A stretch of DNA of 64,000 nt, from contig JAYKKT010000064.1 of NCBI GenBank assembly GCA_036023115.1, forward strand, positions 6,748,001-6,812,000. Direction: 5' to 3'. Position 1 is the first letter of the stretch; every line of letters starts with the position of its first letter. Shown here in pieces: positions 24,115-35,200 of the stretch. Below the pieces are notes generated by a model. The model ran no database searches, was not told where the DNA came from, and saw nothing but the letters and a program-made list of their open reading frames with translations. A program made the translations under genes and the position numbers. The stretch comes from Brasenia schreberi (taxonomy: Eukaryota > Streptophyta > Magnoliopsida > Nymphaeales > Cabombaceae).

Positions 24115-27100
24115 ATGACACATAAAAGAAAAGAGATTGAAACATCTTACAAAATCTCTGAACATTCCACAAATGACAAAGTGGAAAATTTTCAGATCAC
24201 GTCCACCAAATTAGATAGCAAAAATTATTTGGAGTGGTCAAGGTCAGTGGAGTTGGCAATAATAGCAAGGGGGAGATGGGCTCATCTCATGGGACAAATT
24301 CCATGTCCAGCCACACATGACTCACATTATACTAGTTGGCGTAGAGAAGATGCGCTGATTTCATCTTGGTTACTCTAATTTATGATTACAACAATAGCGA
24401 AAAACGTTTATATTTCTTGACTCGGCACATGAAATTTGGAGTGTAGTTAGAAAAAAGAATATAACAAAGAAATATGAAACCTTGGAAAAAATCAAGAAAT
24501 GCAAGTAAGGGACTCGCTCTATTAGTCAGTATTATGCAGATCTTTGGGAATTATGGGATGAACTCCACTTTTATACCAATATCAAGTGTTGATCATGTTA
24601 TGCAAAAAGAAATTTGGAAAATGAACAGAAGAAAGTTTTTGACTTGTTGTGGGGTGTAAATCCTGAATTTTAGTCTATAAAGATCAAACATTCTAGGCAT
24701 GAAAGAACTTCCTTCACTTTGAAAAGTCTACTCCTTATTAATTCGTGAAGAAGATCGCAAGAATTTAGAGAAGAATAATATTAATACTACTGAACAACAT
24801 GCACTACAAAGTAAAGGACAAACTTCACAATATCGTGGAAGAGGTAGACAACATAACAGAGGACGTGGATGAGGATGAGGACGCTTATATTCCAATGAGA
24901 AGGATAAAATAGTATGTTCTCATTGTGGAAAGCATCGACACTCAAAAGAAAATTGTTGGGAATTACATAGGCGTCCAGAATTTAAGAGACCAAGGAGTAA
25001 TTCCGCTAATATTGTCGAAAGTTTCATGCCTAATACAGATGGTAACTTATTAAGAGAATTGAAGGATTAGAAACTATATTATCAGAAAACCATAATTCAT
25101 CTACTCCTCAGACTACATTAGCACATGCTACACACACGGTGAAGGGTAAATAATTCTCTCATTTTCATTCTAAAACTTGGATTATTGAATCTGGGGTTAC
25201 AAATCATATGGTAGGAGAGTCTTGATATTTTCAGAATATAATCTACTTTAAAAACAAGAGCCAATCAAGTTGGTTGATGAATCACTCTCTAGTATGATTG
25301 GACAGGAAAGTGTACCCACATGTCTTATATATTTACAATCAGTTTATCGTATTCTTAGCTTTCCTATAAATCTTCTGTCAGTGAGCTCCTTAACATGTAC
25401 GTTGAATTGTAGTATGACGTTTGATCCCTCTGGTTGTACTTTTCAGGATCTAAAGACGGAGAAAATCTTTGGTCGTGGTAATCTCCGATGAGGATTATAT
25501 ATTCTAGAAGACAAGTTAATATTCTGCTTCTTTTGGTACTGATGCAGTTGCTCAAGATGTGGAGATCCAACTTTGGCATAGTAGTTAAGGTCATTTACCA
25601 ATGTCTAAGCTCCATTATGTTTTTCCAAATTTAAAAGTTGAGTCAAATAAAGTTCCTTTTGAGTGTGAAGTATGTCAACTCGAAAAGCACCAAAGAGAAC
25701 CTTATCCCCCGAGTAAGGCTAGGAGATCTCAACCTTTTGAACTTCTACATTCTGACATATTGGGGTCCCAATCTTGTTTCCTCCTTGTTTGGTCAAAAGT
25801 ACTTTGTTTCTTTTATTGATGATTGTCATAATTGTCTACTTAATAAAATCAAAAGTTGAGGTCTCTGCACTTTTTCCTATTGTTCATAAATTTATTTTCA
25901 CTCAATTTAATACTTCTGTGAAAGTTCTTCGCTCGGATAATGGGGGTGAATACATTAATGGACAATTGTAAGAATACTTCGATGCAAATGGTATACTTCA
26001 TCAGACATATTGCTCATATACATCTCATCAAAATGGTATAGCCGAAAGAAAAGATCGTCATATTCTTAAAGTAGCAAGAACTCTTCTTCTTCAGCACAAC
26101 ACAACGTACCTAAAACTTATTGGGAGGAAGTTATTCTTATTGTTGTCTATCTAATAAACAAGATGCCTAGTATTATTCTCAAGAGAGATAGTCCTGTAAA
26201 ATGTCATGACTCTAAATTCTTTCTTGTCACGCCTCGTATCTTAGGATGTCTATGCTTTGTTCATGTTAATTTACCTGGTTGTGATAAACTTGATCCTAGA
26301 GCAGTAAAGTGTATCTTTCTTGGTTATTCTCAAACACAAAAGGGTTATAAATCTTATGATCCAATTTAAATGAAACTTTATGTATCTATGGATGTCACGT
26401 TTTGGGAATCTTCTCCTTATTATTCTTCTTAAGGGAAGTCAGACTCCACTCAAAACAACTATTCTCATTTACTTCACTTAGTTCCGAGTGGAACTCAGAT
26501 GAAAATAAAGAGAAGCAAGTTGAATCAAAACCAAAGCAGATTACGATGTATAAGAGAGGACCGAGGAAGGTTGTTCATTATTAAGAAGAGACTACCCAGA
26601 CTTCAACAACCAAAGATTATTCCCTTGATTCAGATCCACAATTAGGAGTGGAAGAAGACTTGGAAGTACCAATAGCATTTCGCAAAGGAAAAAGAATGTA
26701 TGCTCGATATCCTATCTCTAGCTATGTTTCATTTGCTAATACATCAAAATACTATCAAATTTTTGTTGCAAATGCTGATCACAACAAGATTCCCAAGTTT
26801 TGAAGAAGTCAACAGGTACCCTTTATCGAGAGCAGCAATAAAAACAAAATTGGATGAACTAGCCAAGAATAATACTTGGACAATCACCAATCTTCCCCAC
26901 AACAGAAATATTGTGGGATGAAAGTGGGTTTTCACTATTAAATACAAAGCAAATGGCACAATTGAAAGATATAAAGCAAGACTTATTGTCAAGGGTTACA
27001 GTCAATCATATGGGATTGACTACAATAAAACCTTTGCACATGTAGCAAAGCTTACTTCCATAAGAATATTTCTTAGTATGGCAGCAAATTTTGGATGGAA

Positions 27101-28725
27101 TCTATGGCAACTAGATGTGAAAAACACTTTTCTAAAGGGAGATCTAAATGAAGAGGTATTAATGGAACTTCCTCCAGGGTTGAGTATTAAGACAAAAGAA
27201 GGTATAGTTTGCAAACTAAACAAAGCTATCTATGGACTTAAACAATCACCCAGAGCATGGTTTGAAAAATTCAATGATGTTGTATGCAGTTTGGGATATC
27301 AAAGAAGCATAAATGATCATACTTTATTTTTCAAGAAAGATATGAAGTTATCGGTTCTTGCATTCTATATAGATGATATTATTGTAAAAGGTGATGATGT
27401 TGAAGAGATATCAGCATTAAAATAAAATTTTCATAAATTATTTGACATGAAAGATCTACGAAGACGCCACTATTTTTTGGGCATTGAGGTATTATACTCC
27501 AATCAAGGTATCTTTCTAACTCAAAGAAAATACACAATGGATCTGCTAAAGGAAAAAAATATGCTTGATTTTAAACATAGTGATTCTCCTATGAAAGTGA
27601 ATCAAAAGTAATTAATTGGTTCTGAGTGTTGGGCAGTTAATCATCAACATGTACAAAAGATGTCTGTGACAGAAATGAAGATGTTGAGATGGATGAGTGG
27701 TCATACAAGAAAAGACCGTATACATAATGAGGTTATTAGAAACAAATTAGGAGTGGCACCAATAGAGGATAAAATGAGAGAACATCGTTTAAGATGGTTT
27801 GGACATATAGAAAGAAGATCAAAAGAAGAACCTGTAAGAAGGTTAGAAAAACTAAATTTGGAAAGTATTAAAAGAGGTAGAGGATAACCACAAAAGTGTT
27901 GGAAAGAAACAATAAAGAATGATCTAGCTTATTGGGAGTTAACTGCTAACATGGCACACGATAGGGATCTGTGGAAACAAAGAATCCATGTAGCCGACCC
28001 CGTCTAGTATGGGAAAAGGCTTAGTTGTTGTTGTTGTTGTAGTGAAGATTTCAGAGACACACAAGTATAAGCAATTGATTGGTAAGATCATTTATTTGAC
28101 TATTACTCGTCCAGATATCACTTACGTTGTGGGTATTGTGAGCATATTTAAGCATTCACCAACAAAAAACCATATAAAAGTTGTGTATCGTATTTTCATA
28201 TATCTTAAGTCAATACCTAGTAGGGGTCTTCATTATTCAAAATGTTGCAACTTCAGTATTGAACTTTACTCTGATGTTGACTGGGCTAGATCGAAAGATG
28301 ATCGTAAATCTACTACAGGCTATGTTACACTACTCGGTGGTAATCTAATTTCTTGGAAGAGTAAAAAATAAATTGATGCATAAGCAGAGTACAGAGCTAT
28401 AGCTCAAGCTACATGTGAAGGAAAGTGGGTCTCTTCATTAATTTGTGAGTTGAGATTTCATTCCACACAACCTATACCTCTATATTGTGACAGCAGTGCA
28501 GTTATTCAGATAGCTTCCAATCCAATCTATTATGAAAGAACTAAACATATAGAGATTGATTGTCACTTTATCCGAGAGAAGATCTCCAACCGAGAATTCA
28601 AACTAGAATATGTCAAATTCGAAAAATAAAGAGTTGATTTTCTTACCAAACCCATTATCAGCAGACAACTTAAAGACAATTTGTCCAAGGTGGGAGTTCT
28701 CAATATCTTTCACCCAACTTGAGGG
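24115..28725 (+). pseudogene. Copia G gag-pol, many stops, interrupted by RTE
   Basis: Gag starts MTHKRKEIETSYK, with FQITSTKLDSKNYLEWSRSV and IIARGRWAHLMG. The CCHC knuckle is VCSHCGKHRHSKENCWELH at 24912. The protease start WIIESGVTNHMV (25180) has the usual Asp changed to Glu. GAG-pre-integrase is FPINLLSVSSLTCTLNCSMT (25360). The integrase core reads KVLRSDNGGEYINGQL (25920) and ends at LDPRAVKCIFLGYSQTQKGY (26290). RT reads IERYKARLIVKGYSQSYGID (26960), WQLDVKNTFLKGDLNEEVLM (27105) and AFYIDDIIVKGDD (27360). RTE sequence intervenes at 27618-28041. RNase H has [20 protein letters not shown] (28066), STTGYVTLLGGNLISWKSKK (28312) and TKHIEIDCHFIREKI (28540). Confidence 0.9.
27618..28041 (+). 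mobile_element. RTE LINE 3' fragment nested in copia G
   Basis: It starts in ...[14 protein letters not shown] (27620) and runs through the C-terminal domain [34 protein letters not shown] to RIHVADPV (28007), followed by GGGAAAAGGCTTAGTTG and (TTG)n to 28041. One stop interrupts it at 27885. It sits between copia sequence ending in PMKVNQK and resuming in KISETHKYKQLIG. I could not see a clear target duplication. Confidence 0.9.
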
Positions 28726-28729
28726 GGAG

Positions 28730-29014
28730 TGTTAGAGGCAAAAATTGGGTCCCAAAGTGGACATGTTTCACTTCTTTGGTTCATTTTATTTCTTATGTTT
28801 TATCATTAATACTTCTTTAGTAATAGAGGTAGATTAGTCATTTAAGTTAGATGATATTTATAAATAAGATATTAGGGTTTAGAATAGGGTAACAGAAAAG
28901 AAGAGAGAGAGGCAGCCGACTTGAGAGCGCCCTCAATGCATCAAGCAAATTGGATGGTATGTCTCCAATCTGCCACATCTTGTAAGTATATTTTATTTTG
29001 GTTAATTTATTTCA
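28730..29014 (+). repeat. 3' LTR of copia G
   Basis: It begins TGTTAGAGGC after the polypurine tract and ends TTAATTTATTTCA. It pairs with 21983-22267, with few differences, so the insertion is relatively young. Confidence 0.9.
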
Positions 29015-29190
29015 AAATCAATACATATTATCGCATATTCTTAAAGTGTCAGATTTAGGAAGACATTGGTATTTCATAGACTTGATCAAACAAGAACAAA
29101 TCTTGAATTGATCTATAATTCCATCAGTTTTCTAAAACATTGATGCTTAGACCCACAGACAAAATATAAGTATCATATTACATCTCATAC

Positions 29191-29237
29191 CTTCACGACA
29201 GAAGCATCATCATGCTTTCCATATCCAGCTGAAGAGC
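29191..29237 (-). CDS. Host gene exon 13 seen (47 nt)
   Basis: Acceptor AATGCAG, donor AAG|GTATGAG. It encodes (G)[15 protein letters not shown], the linker after the dehydrogenase helical domain. Length and sequence parallel the 47-nt exon at 62614. The next exon (towards VYET-type sequence in homologs) is not within 1-29190 as far as I can see. Confidence 0.85.
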
Positions 29238-32200
29238 CTGCATTACCATAAAGTAAATAACATTTAAACTGTGTTGCAAATTAAGTAACAATTCTTAACT
29301 AAATCATTATTTGATGGAAACAACAAAATAGAAGAAAATGTGAATAAGCATGAGAAAGGTCGATATTTGGTTCACATCATGAGACAAATATCCAAGGAAC
29401 TTGTCAAAAGTTTGGCCCAGGAGCAAATAATCATTTATCTAGTGCAAGTTAAAATAGATTTTCTGTGTACTTGCATCCACAAATAAATTAGGACTTACTG
29501 TTTCTATATAGTAATAATGTAATAGCATTTTCCAGTGTTGGGAAATAACAACATTGTCTATTTCCATTTATTCAAGTCAAACGCCCAGTACTTGATGGTC
29601 TTCACGAGGATTGATCTTTTGAAAAGAAACAAAAACATATCGATGAAGAGGCCGTCTCTCCTAAAGATGATATTGACAACAAACATTTATATAAAAACAG
29701 TATAGTTTATCTAAAAAGGAAAGCATTTGTATGCAAGTACTCGCATATCTATAAAAAAAGAATGAAGCAATCCAGTGATACGACTATATCCTTAATGTAT
29801 CTTCACCTGATAAGAACTGCTGATGGGCAATGGATGAAAGAGGAAGTGGGATGTTGAGTCTTCTACTCTCATGCAGCACAATTCCCTGCAAGCCAGAAGA
29901 GAAAAGCAGACAGATAGTAAAGTATCAACTATTAATTCATTAAATAAATAGACACTAAGCATAGGGACATACCAAATCCTTCACAAAGATATCAACAGCA
30001 GAGTAGGGTGTGTAATCGTTATCCAGCATATGTGGTACCCGGTTGCCGAACATCCTGAAGAAATAAAGAATGACATTCTGAATTTTCACATCCAAAATTC
30101 AGAAGAAGAAAACATCACAAACCACCTATCGATTTCCATGTCTTGTGAGCAAAACGTTTAGTGCTTGACTAGACATACAGTAGAGCAAGCATATTAGTAG
30201 GAGAAAGGCTAGTTCAAATACAACAAACAACAACAACAACTAAGCCTTTTCCCATACTAGACGGGGTCGGCTACATGGATTCTTTGTTTCCACAGATCCC
30301 TATCATGTGCCATGTTAGCAGATAACTCACAATAAGCTAGATCATTTTTTATTGTTTCTTTCCAACACTTTTGTGGTCGTCCTCTACCTCTTTTAATACT
30401 TTCCAAATTTAGTTTTTCTAATCTTCTTACGGGTTCTTCTTTTGATATTCTTTCTATATGTCCAAACCATCTTAAACGATATTCTCTCATTTTATCCTCT
30501 ATTGGTGTCACTCCTAATTTGTTTCTAATAACCTCATTATGTATACGGTCTTTTCTTGTATGACCACTCATCCATCTCAACATCTTCATTTCTGTCACAG
30601 ACATCTTTTGTACATGATGATGATTAACTGCCCAACACTCATAACCATAAAACATGGCAGGCCTAATTGCAACTCTATAATATTTACCTTTTAACTTTAA
30701 TGGTATCTTCTTATCACAAAGAATACCTGACGCTCCTCTCCATTTTAACCAACCAGCATTAATTCTATGTGTAACATCTCCATCAATTCTTCCATCACTC
30801 TGAAAAATTGACCCTAGGTATTTAAAACTTTCCTTTGGGGGGATGCAATGTGTGCCAATTTTAATTTCTATGTCCTCTGAGGTAACCAAACGATCAAACT
30901 TACATTCCATATATTTTGTCTTTGTTCTACTAAGACGGAGGCCTTTGCTTTCTAATGTTTCTCTCTATAGTTCCAATTTTCTATTAACTTTTTCCTTAGA
31001 CTCCTCCACTAATACAATGTCATATGCAAATAACATACACCAAGGTAATTCATCTTGAATATGTTTTGTTAACTCATCAATCACCATTATAAATAAGTAT
31101 GGACTTAAAGTTGATCCTTGATGTAACCCGATATTAACTTCAAAGAAGTCTGTCATTCCTTCATGAGTCCTCACACATGTTTTTGCACCATCATACATGT
31201 CTCTTATAAGGTTAATGTATGTCAATGGGATACCTCTTTTTTCCAAAGTTCTCCAAAGAACCTCCCTCGGTACCCTATCATAAGCTTTTTCTAGATCAAT
31301 AAATATCATGTGAATGTTGATGAAGAATATGAGTTTAGAGTCAGTTTTAGTACATTTGATGTTTTAGGATAGTAAAATTGATGGTTAGAGTATTATTGTA
31401 ATTGTCCGAAGTCATAAGGGCATTTTGGTAATTTTTTGTACTAGGGGTATTTTGGTCATTTTATGTTTTACAGCTCCTTATATAAGGGCTGAGAGGTTGT
31501 AATCAGGGTTAAGTTGCTGGGATTAAGAAAGAGAAAGAGGGGGAGCGTCCTCCACTGGAGGTCCGTCCCCTCCTCTGATCTCCATTGTTACTCTTCCTCT
31601 TTTATCAATATATCATATTGTTTATTATCCGTTGCATTTTTCGGTAATTCCAACATGGTATCATAGCCTATTACCGAAGATATTGGCGGCTGTGCAACTG
31701 GAGTTATTATCTTCTTCAGGTTTGATCTAAGGTTTTTTGGTATTTGTAGCGTTAAGGTTCTTTTCCTGCGCAATAATGCCAAGACAGAAAATTTGCGTAT
31801 TAAGAAAATGTTGCAGGTTATTGATGAGAAGTTTGCAAAGTGGAGGTTTGCTTTCATGTCTTTGGGCCATCCTGAATACCTTCAGGACAATGATGTAGTT
31901 TCAAGTCGATTCCAGAGAAGAGATGTTTATGGTGCTTGGGAACAGTACCTTGGATTGGAGCATTCCGATACTTCCCCCAAAAGGACTTATACTGCCAATC
32001 AGGCTAGACACACTTTTGAGAAGCCAGTTAAGATATACAACTAGAAAGAAGCAGTGAACTGTTGTCTGCAATTATTGCTAAAATGTATTTTTTCTAGCAT
32101 GGATGGGAAGAGGACTTTTGGGATGTACGTGAATGGAGTGATGTTGAAGTTTGGCAGTAGTGCCGATCAAGAGATTGTGAACAGAAAAGAAAAGGATGAG

Positions 32201-35200
32201 CTGTGAAGGTGATGAATTTCATGATCTGATTATAGTTTGTCTGCAATTATTGCTAAAATGTATTTTTTCTAGCATGGATGGGAAGAGGACTTTTGGGATG
32301 TACGTGCATGAATTCATGCCCTGCCGTGTCAAGACTTCCTTGTACAATTCCTGAAAAAAGGTGGTACCAGACACCATCAGTTATTTCCCTCATGGGTGGC
32401 TTGCTTCCATTTGGTAGCATATTTATTGAGATGTATTTCGTTTTTCACATCTTTCTGGAATTACAAGGTATACTACGTATTCGGTTTCATGTTGCTGGTG
32501 TTCTTGATACTCATCATTGCGACAGTCTGTGTTAAAATTGTCGGCACATATTTCCTGTTGAATGCTGAAAACTATAATTGGCAATGGCGGTGGCCCTGGA
32601 TATGGAAGATAACTTTCGCGATTTTATGTAAACATATAACCAAAAAGGGAAGAAGAAGAAGATGATGAAATAGGAAGTTGTAAGCTACCAAAAGTGACAA
32701 TCGTAGCTGGCCCATTCTTTCCAAATTTTCCAAAAGAGGTAATTTTTTTTTTAATTTCAAATTATGGAAAAAAAGGGAAGTTAAGATTGTTTTCCCTGAA
32801 TTTGTGGAAAAGAAAACCAAAAAGGTAGATATGGAGAGTACTTTCCTGATTTTGTGGGAAAGCAAACCAAAAATAGTTATGGAAACTAATTCCCTGATTT
32901 GGTGGAAATGATAAGGAAAATAATCAAGATAAGGATGAGATCCACGTTTTCTTTTGGAAAGTGACTGCAAGGAATAATCCCCATGATTTTCGTAATTGCT
33001 TCTTTGGCTGATGTAACTGTCAATTCAACAGACAACCTGCTTAACCATTTTGTATGCCAAATATGGTAAGCTAGAGGAATCTGTGAAGATGTTTATCCTG
33101 ATTCGAAGGACAAGTGTTACCCTGAAGCAGGATGCCGTTGTCCTTGATCTCAACACTGGTGTGGCCGTATGATTTGCATGGCTGGTTGCAGGTTGATGTG
33201 CTTTTTTCAAATGACGAACTAGGGGAGGTTAGTTGTTCCTGGTGGAACCAGCATCTACAGCCCTTGTCTGGTTTGGTGAGTACGCCTGCAAACTCGTTTG
33301 ATCTATTCTTGCTATCTTGTCTTTGTCCAAAGATTGTTCCGTGCCTCTGGGCTCCCAGTGTTAGTGTCTCAAGGCAGATGTCTAGCTTCTTTCTTTTGGA
33401 GTAGCTTAGAAGGATGTGTTGAACTTCTGCTTATCCTCATGTGTTTCCACTGTTTGGTGTGCTCATTTTAAAGTTTAATGGTGTGGCTGCTGGGATAACA
33501 TATTCGTTAAAGGTAACCATGGAGAAGTAAAGACTGGAGATCTTGGATTGGCAATTTTTATGCAGCAGCCAAGTGCGCATAGTGTGATTGAGACACCTGA
33601 GTTCATGAAATGAGTAAGGTTGCAGAGACTCGTTAGTTCCTATGAACGGATGGTTGGAGGACGAATATCATAAGAGACTAAAGGAACATAATAAAGAAAG
33701 GAAGAGTTTTATTATGTTCAGATTACATTTTTATCATACGAGAGTCAGTCTCAGAAGTTGTGGGTCGTCTGTAAAACTTCCCACCTTAGCTTCATTTTGT
33801 GCTCAAATTCATGCTCTGTCAGAATATGACCGACTGCTGTTGATGCAAACTGAGCATGTGATGGAAACTGACACTGTCTTAAAGTCTAATCCTTCAACAA
33901 CTCTAGGTGCTGCTGATTCAGTAGTCCATGGCTTCCATCTTCAATGTACTTAATGCAAAAGCATCATTACCTGCTGAAGGGAAACTGGGCATTCAGCAGC
34001 AAGATGAAGCCCCAGAGAGACAAAAAGGAGTAAGAATTTTCAGGAAATGGGTGATCGCAAATTCTTCCTTTGATTGCGTGCTTTCATTGATGAGATGAAG
34101 TTGTTGTAAAGCAGGGAATTTCTATTTCAGAGCTTTCTCCCACAACAGGTACATGGAAGAGGTGCAGAAATACATCATTCCTGGATTAGTTGCCTACTAC
34201 AAGCGAAAATGTTTTAAAATCGCTGCTGATTCATTATATTCAGCACAAGATAGAGCAACGTCTCTAAATACTGATGATTAGGATGTGGCTATTATTGGAG
34301 CGAACCCAGTTCGACCACCCAACAGATGTGAAGATGGAAGTCACTGCACTACACTTCTGGCATGCTGATCGGGTAGATAACGTCAATGCATATCAGAGTC
34401 TGAATACCGGACAGAACACACTGACATGCAATCTGATCGTCATTGACCATGAGAGGAAGGACAATGGGGATAGAGAAAAGGCAGCTGTGTGGAGAGGATC
34501 AGATTTAGGGAGAGTTCGAGGTCTAAGATCATATCAGATTTAGAGAAAAGTGGGTCAGATTAATGATGCTCAAAAAAAAATTGATGAAATGTATCACAGA
34601 AACTTCAACTCTGCAGGACAAGTGTTTGAAAAAATGTCTAAGAGAGATTAAAAATTCAGAAAAAGAGTAAAAAAGAGATTAGTATGTGATGATTGTTTTC
34701 ATTGGAAAAACAACATGAAAGTTTCCAGAAAATAAATAAATGCTAAAGGTTACAATAACGAGGACTGCTCAAATGATTATATTTGCAGTCATTGAAGGTG
34801 CAAAAATCTACAGCTATAAAAGTTGTTGGAAAAGACAGTTGTGAAGGCAAAATTGAAGAGTTATTGCAGCCATGAAGCTGTTGAAAATGAAAAGCCAAGA
34901 AGACTAAGTATTGCAACAAATAAGATTGCCTGGAAAATGGACAGCCAATGAGCTGAAAAATTCAGAAAAATGCAGAAATTCAGTCTTTTTCACTACATAT
35001 GTTTGAAAAATTAAAAAGGCTAGAGGAATTTGTTGATATAGAATGTGGCAGTATCACAAAGAAGCATGAAAACTAAAACCTTGGGTTGCTGAAGTAAACA
35101 ACCAGGAGGGCTGCAAAAGCAGATGCAGTCACCATGTGAAGGGGCGCAGACCGACTAGTATGAGCAAATGTCTGTATTCTGCTATTTGAATGGTAGAGAG

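Larger units (their letters stand above)
21983..29014 (+). mobile_element. Full-length copia retrotransposon G with nested hAT derivative and RTE fragment
   Basis: LTRs lie at 21983-22267 and 28730-29014. The PBS TGGTATCAAAGCC starts at 22268 and the polypurine tract CTTGAGGGGGAG lies just before 28730. Flanks GAATC (21978-21982) and AAATC (29015-29019) are a target duplication with one mismatch. The gag-pol is complete in order but riddled with stops. Nested insertions are at 22675-23803 and 27618-28041. It lies in what should be the next intron of the host gene. Confidence 0.9.
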
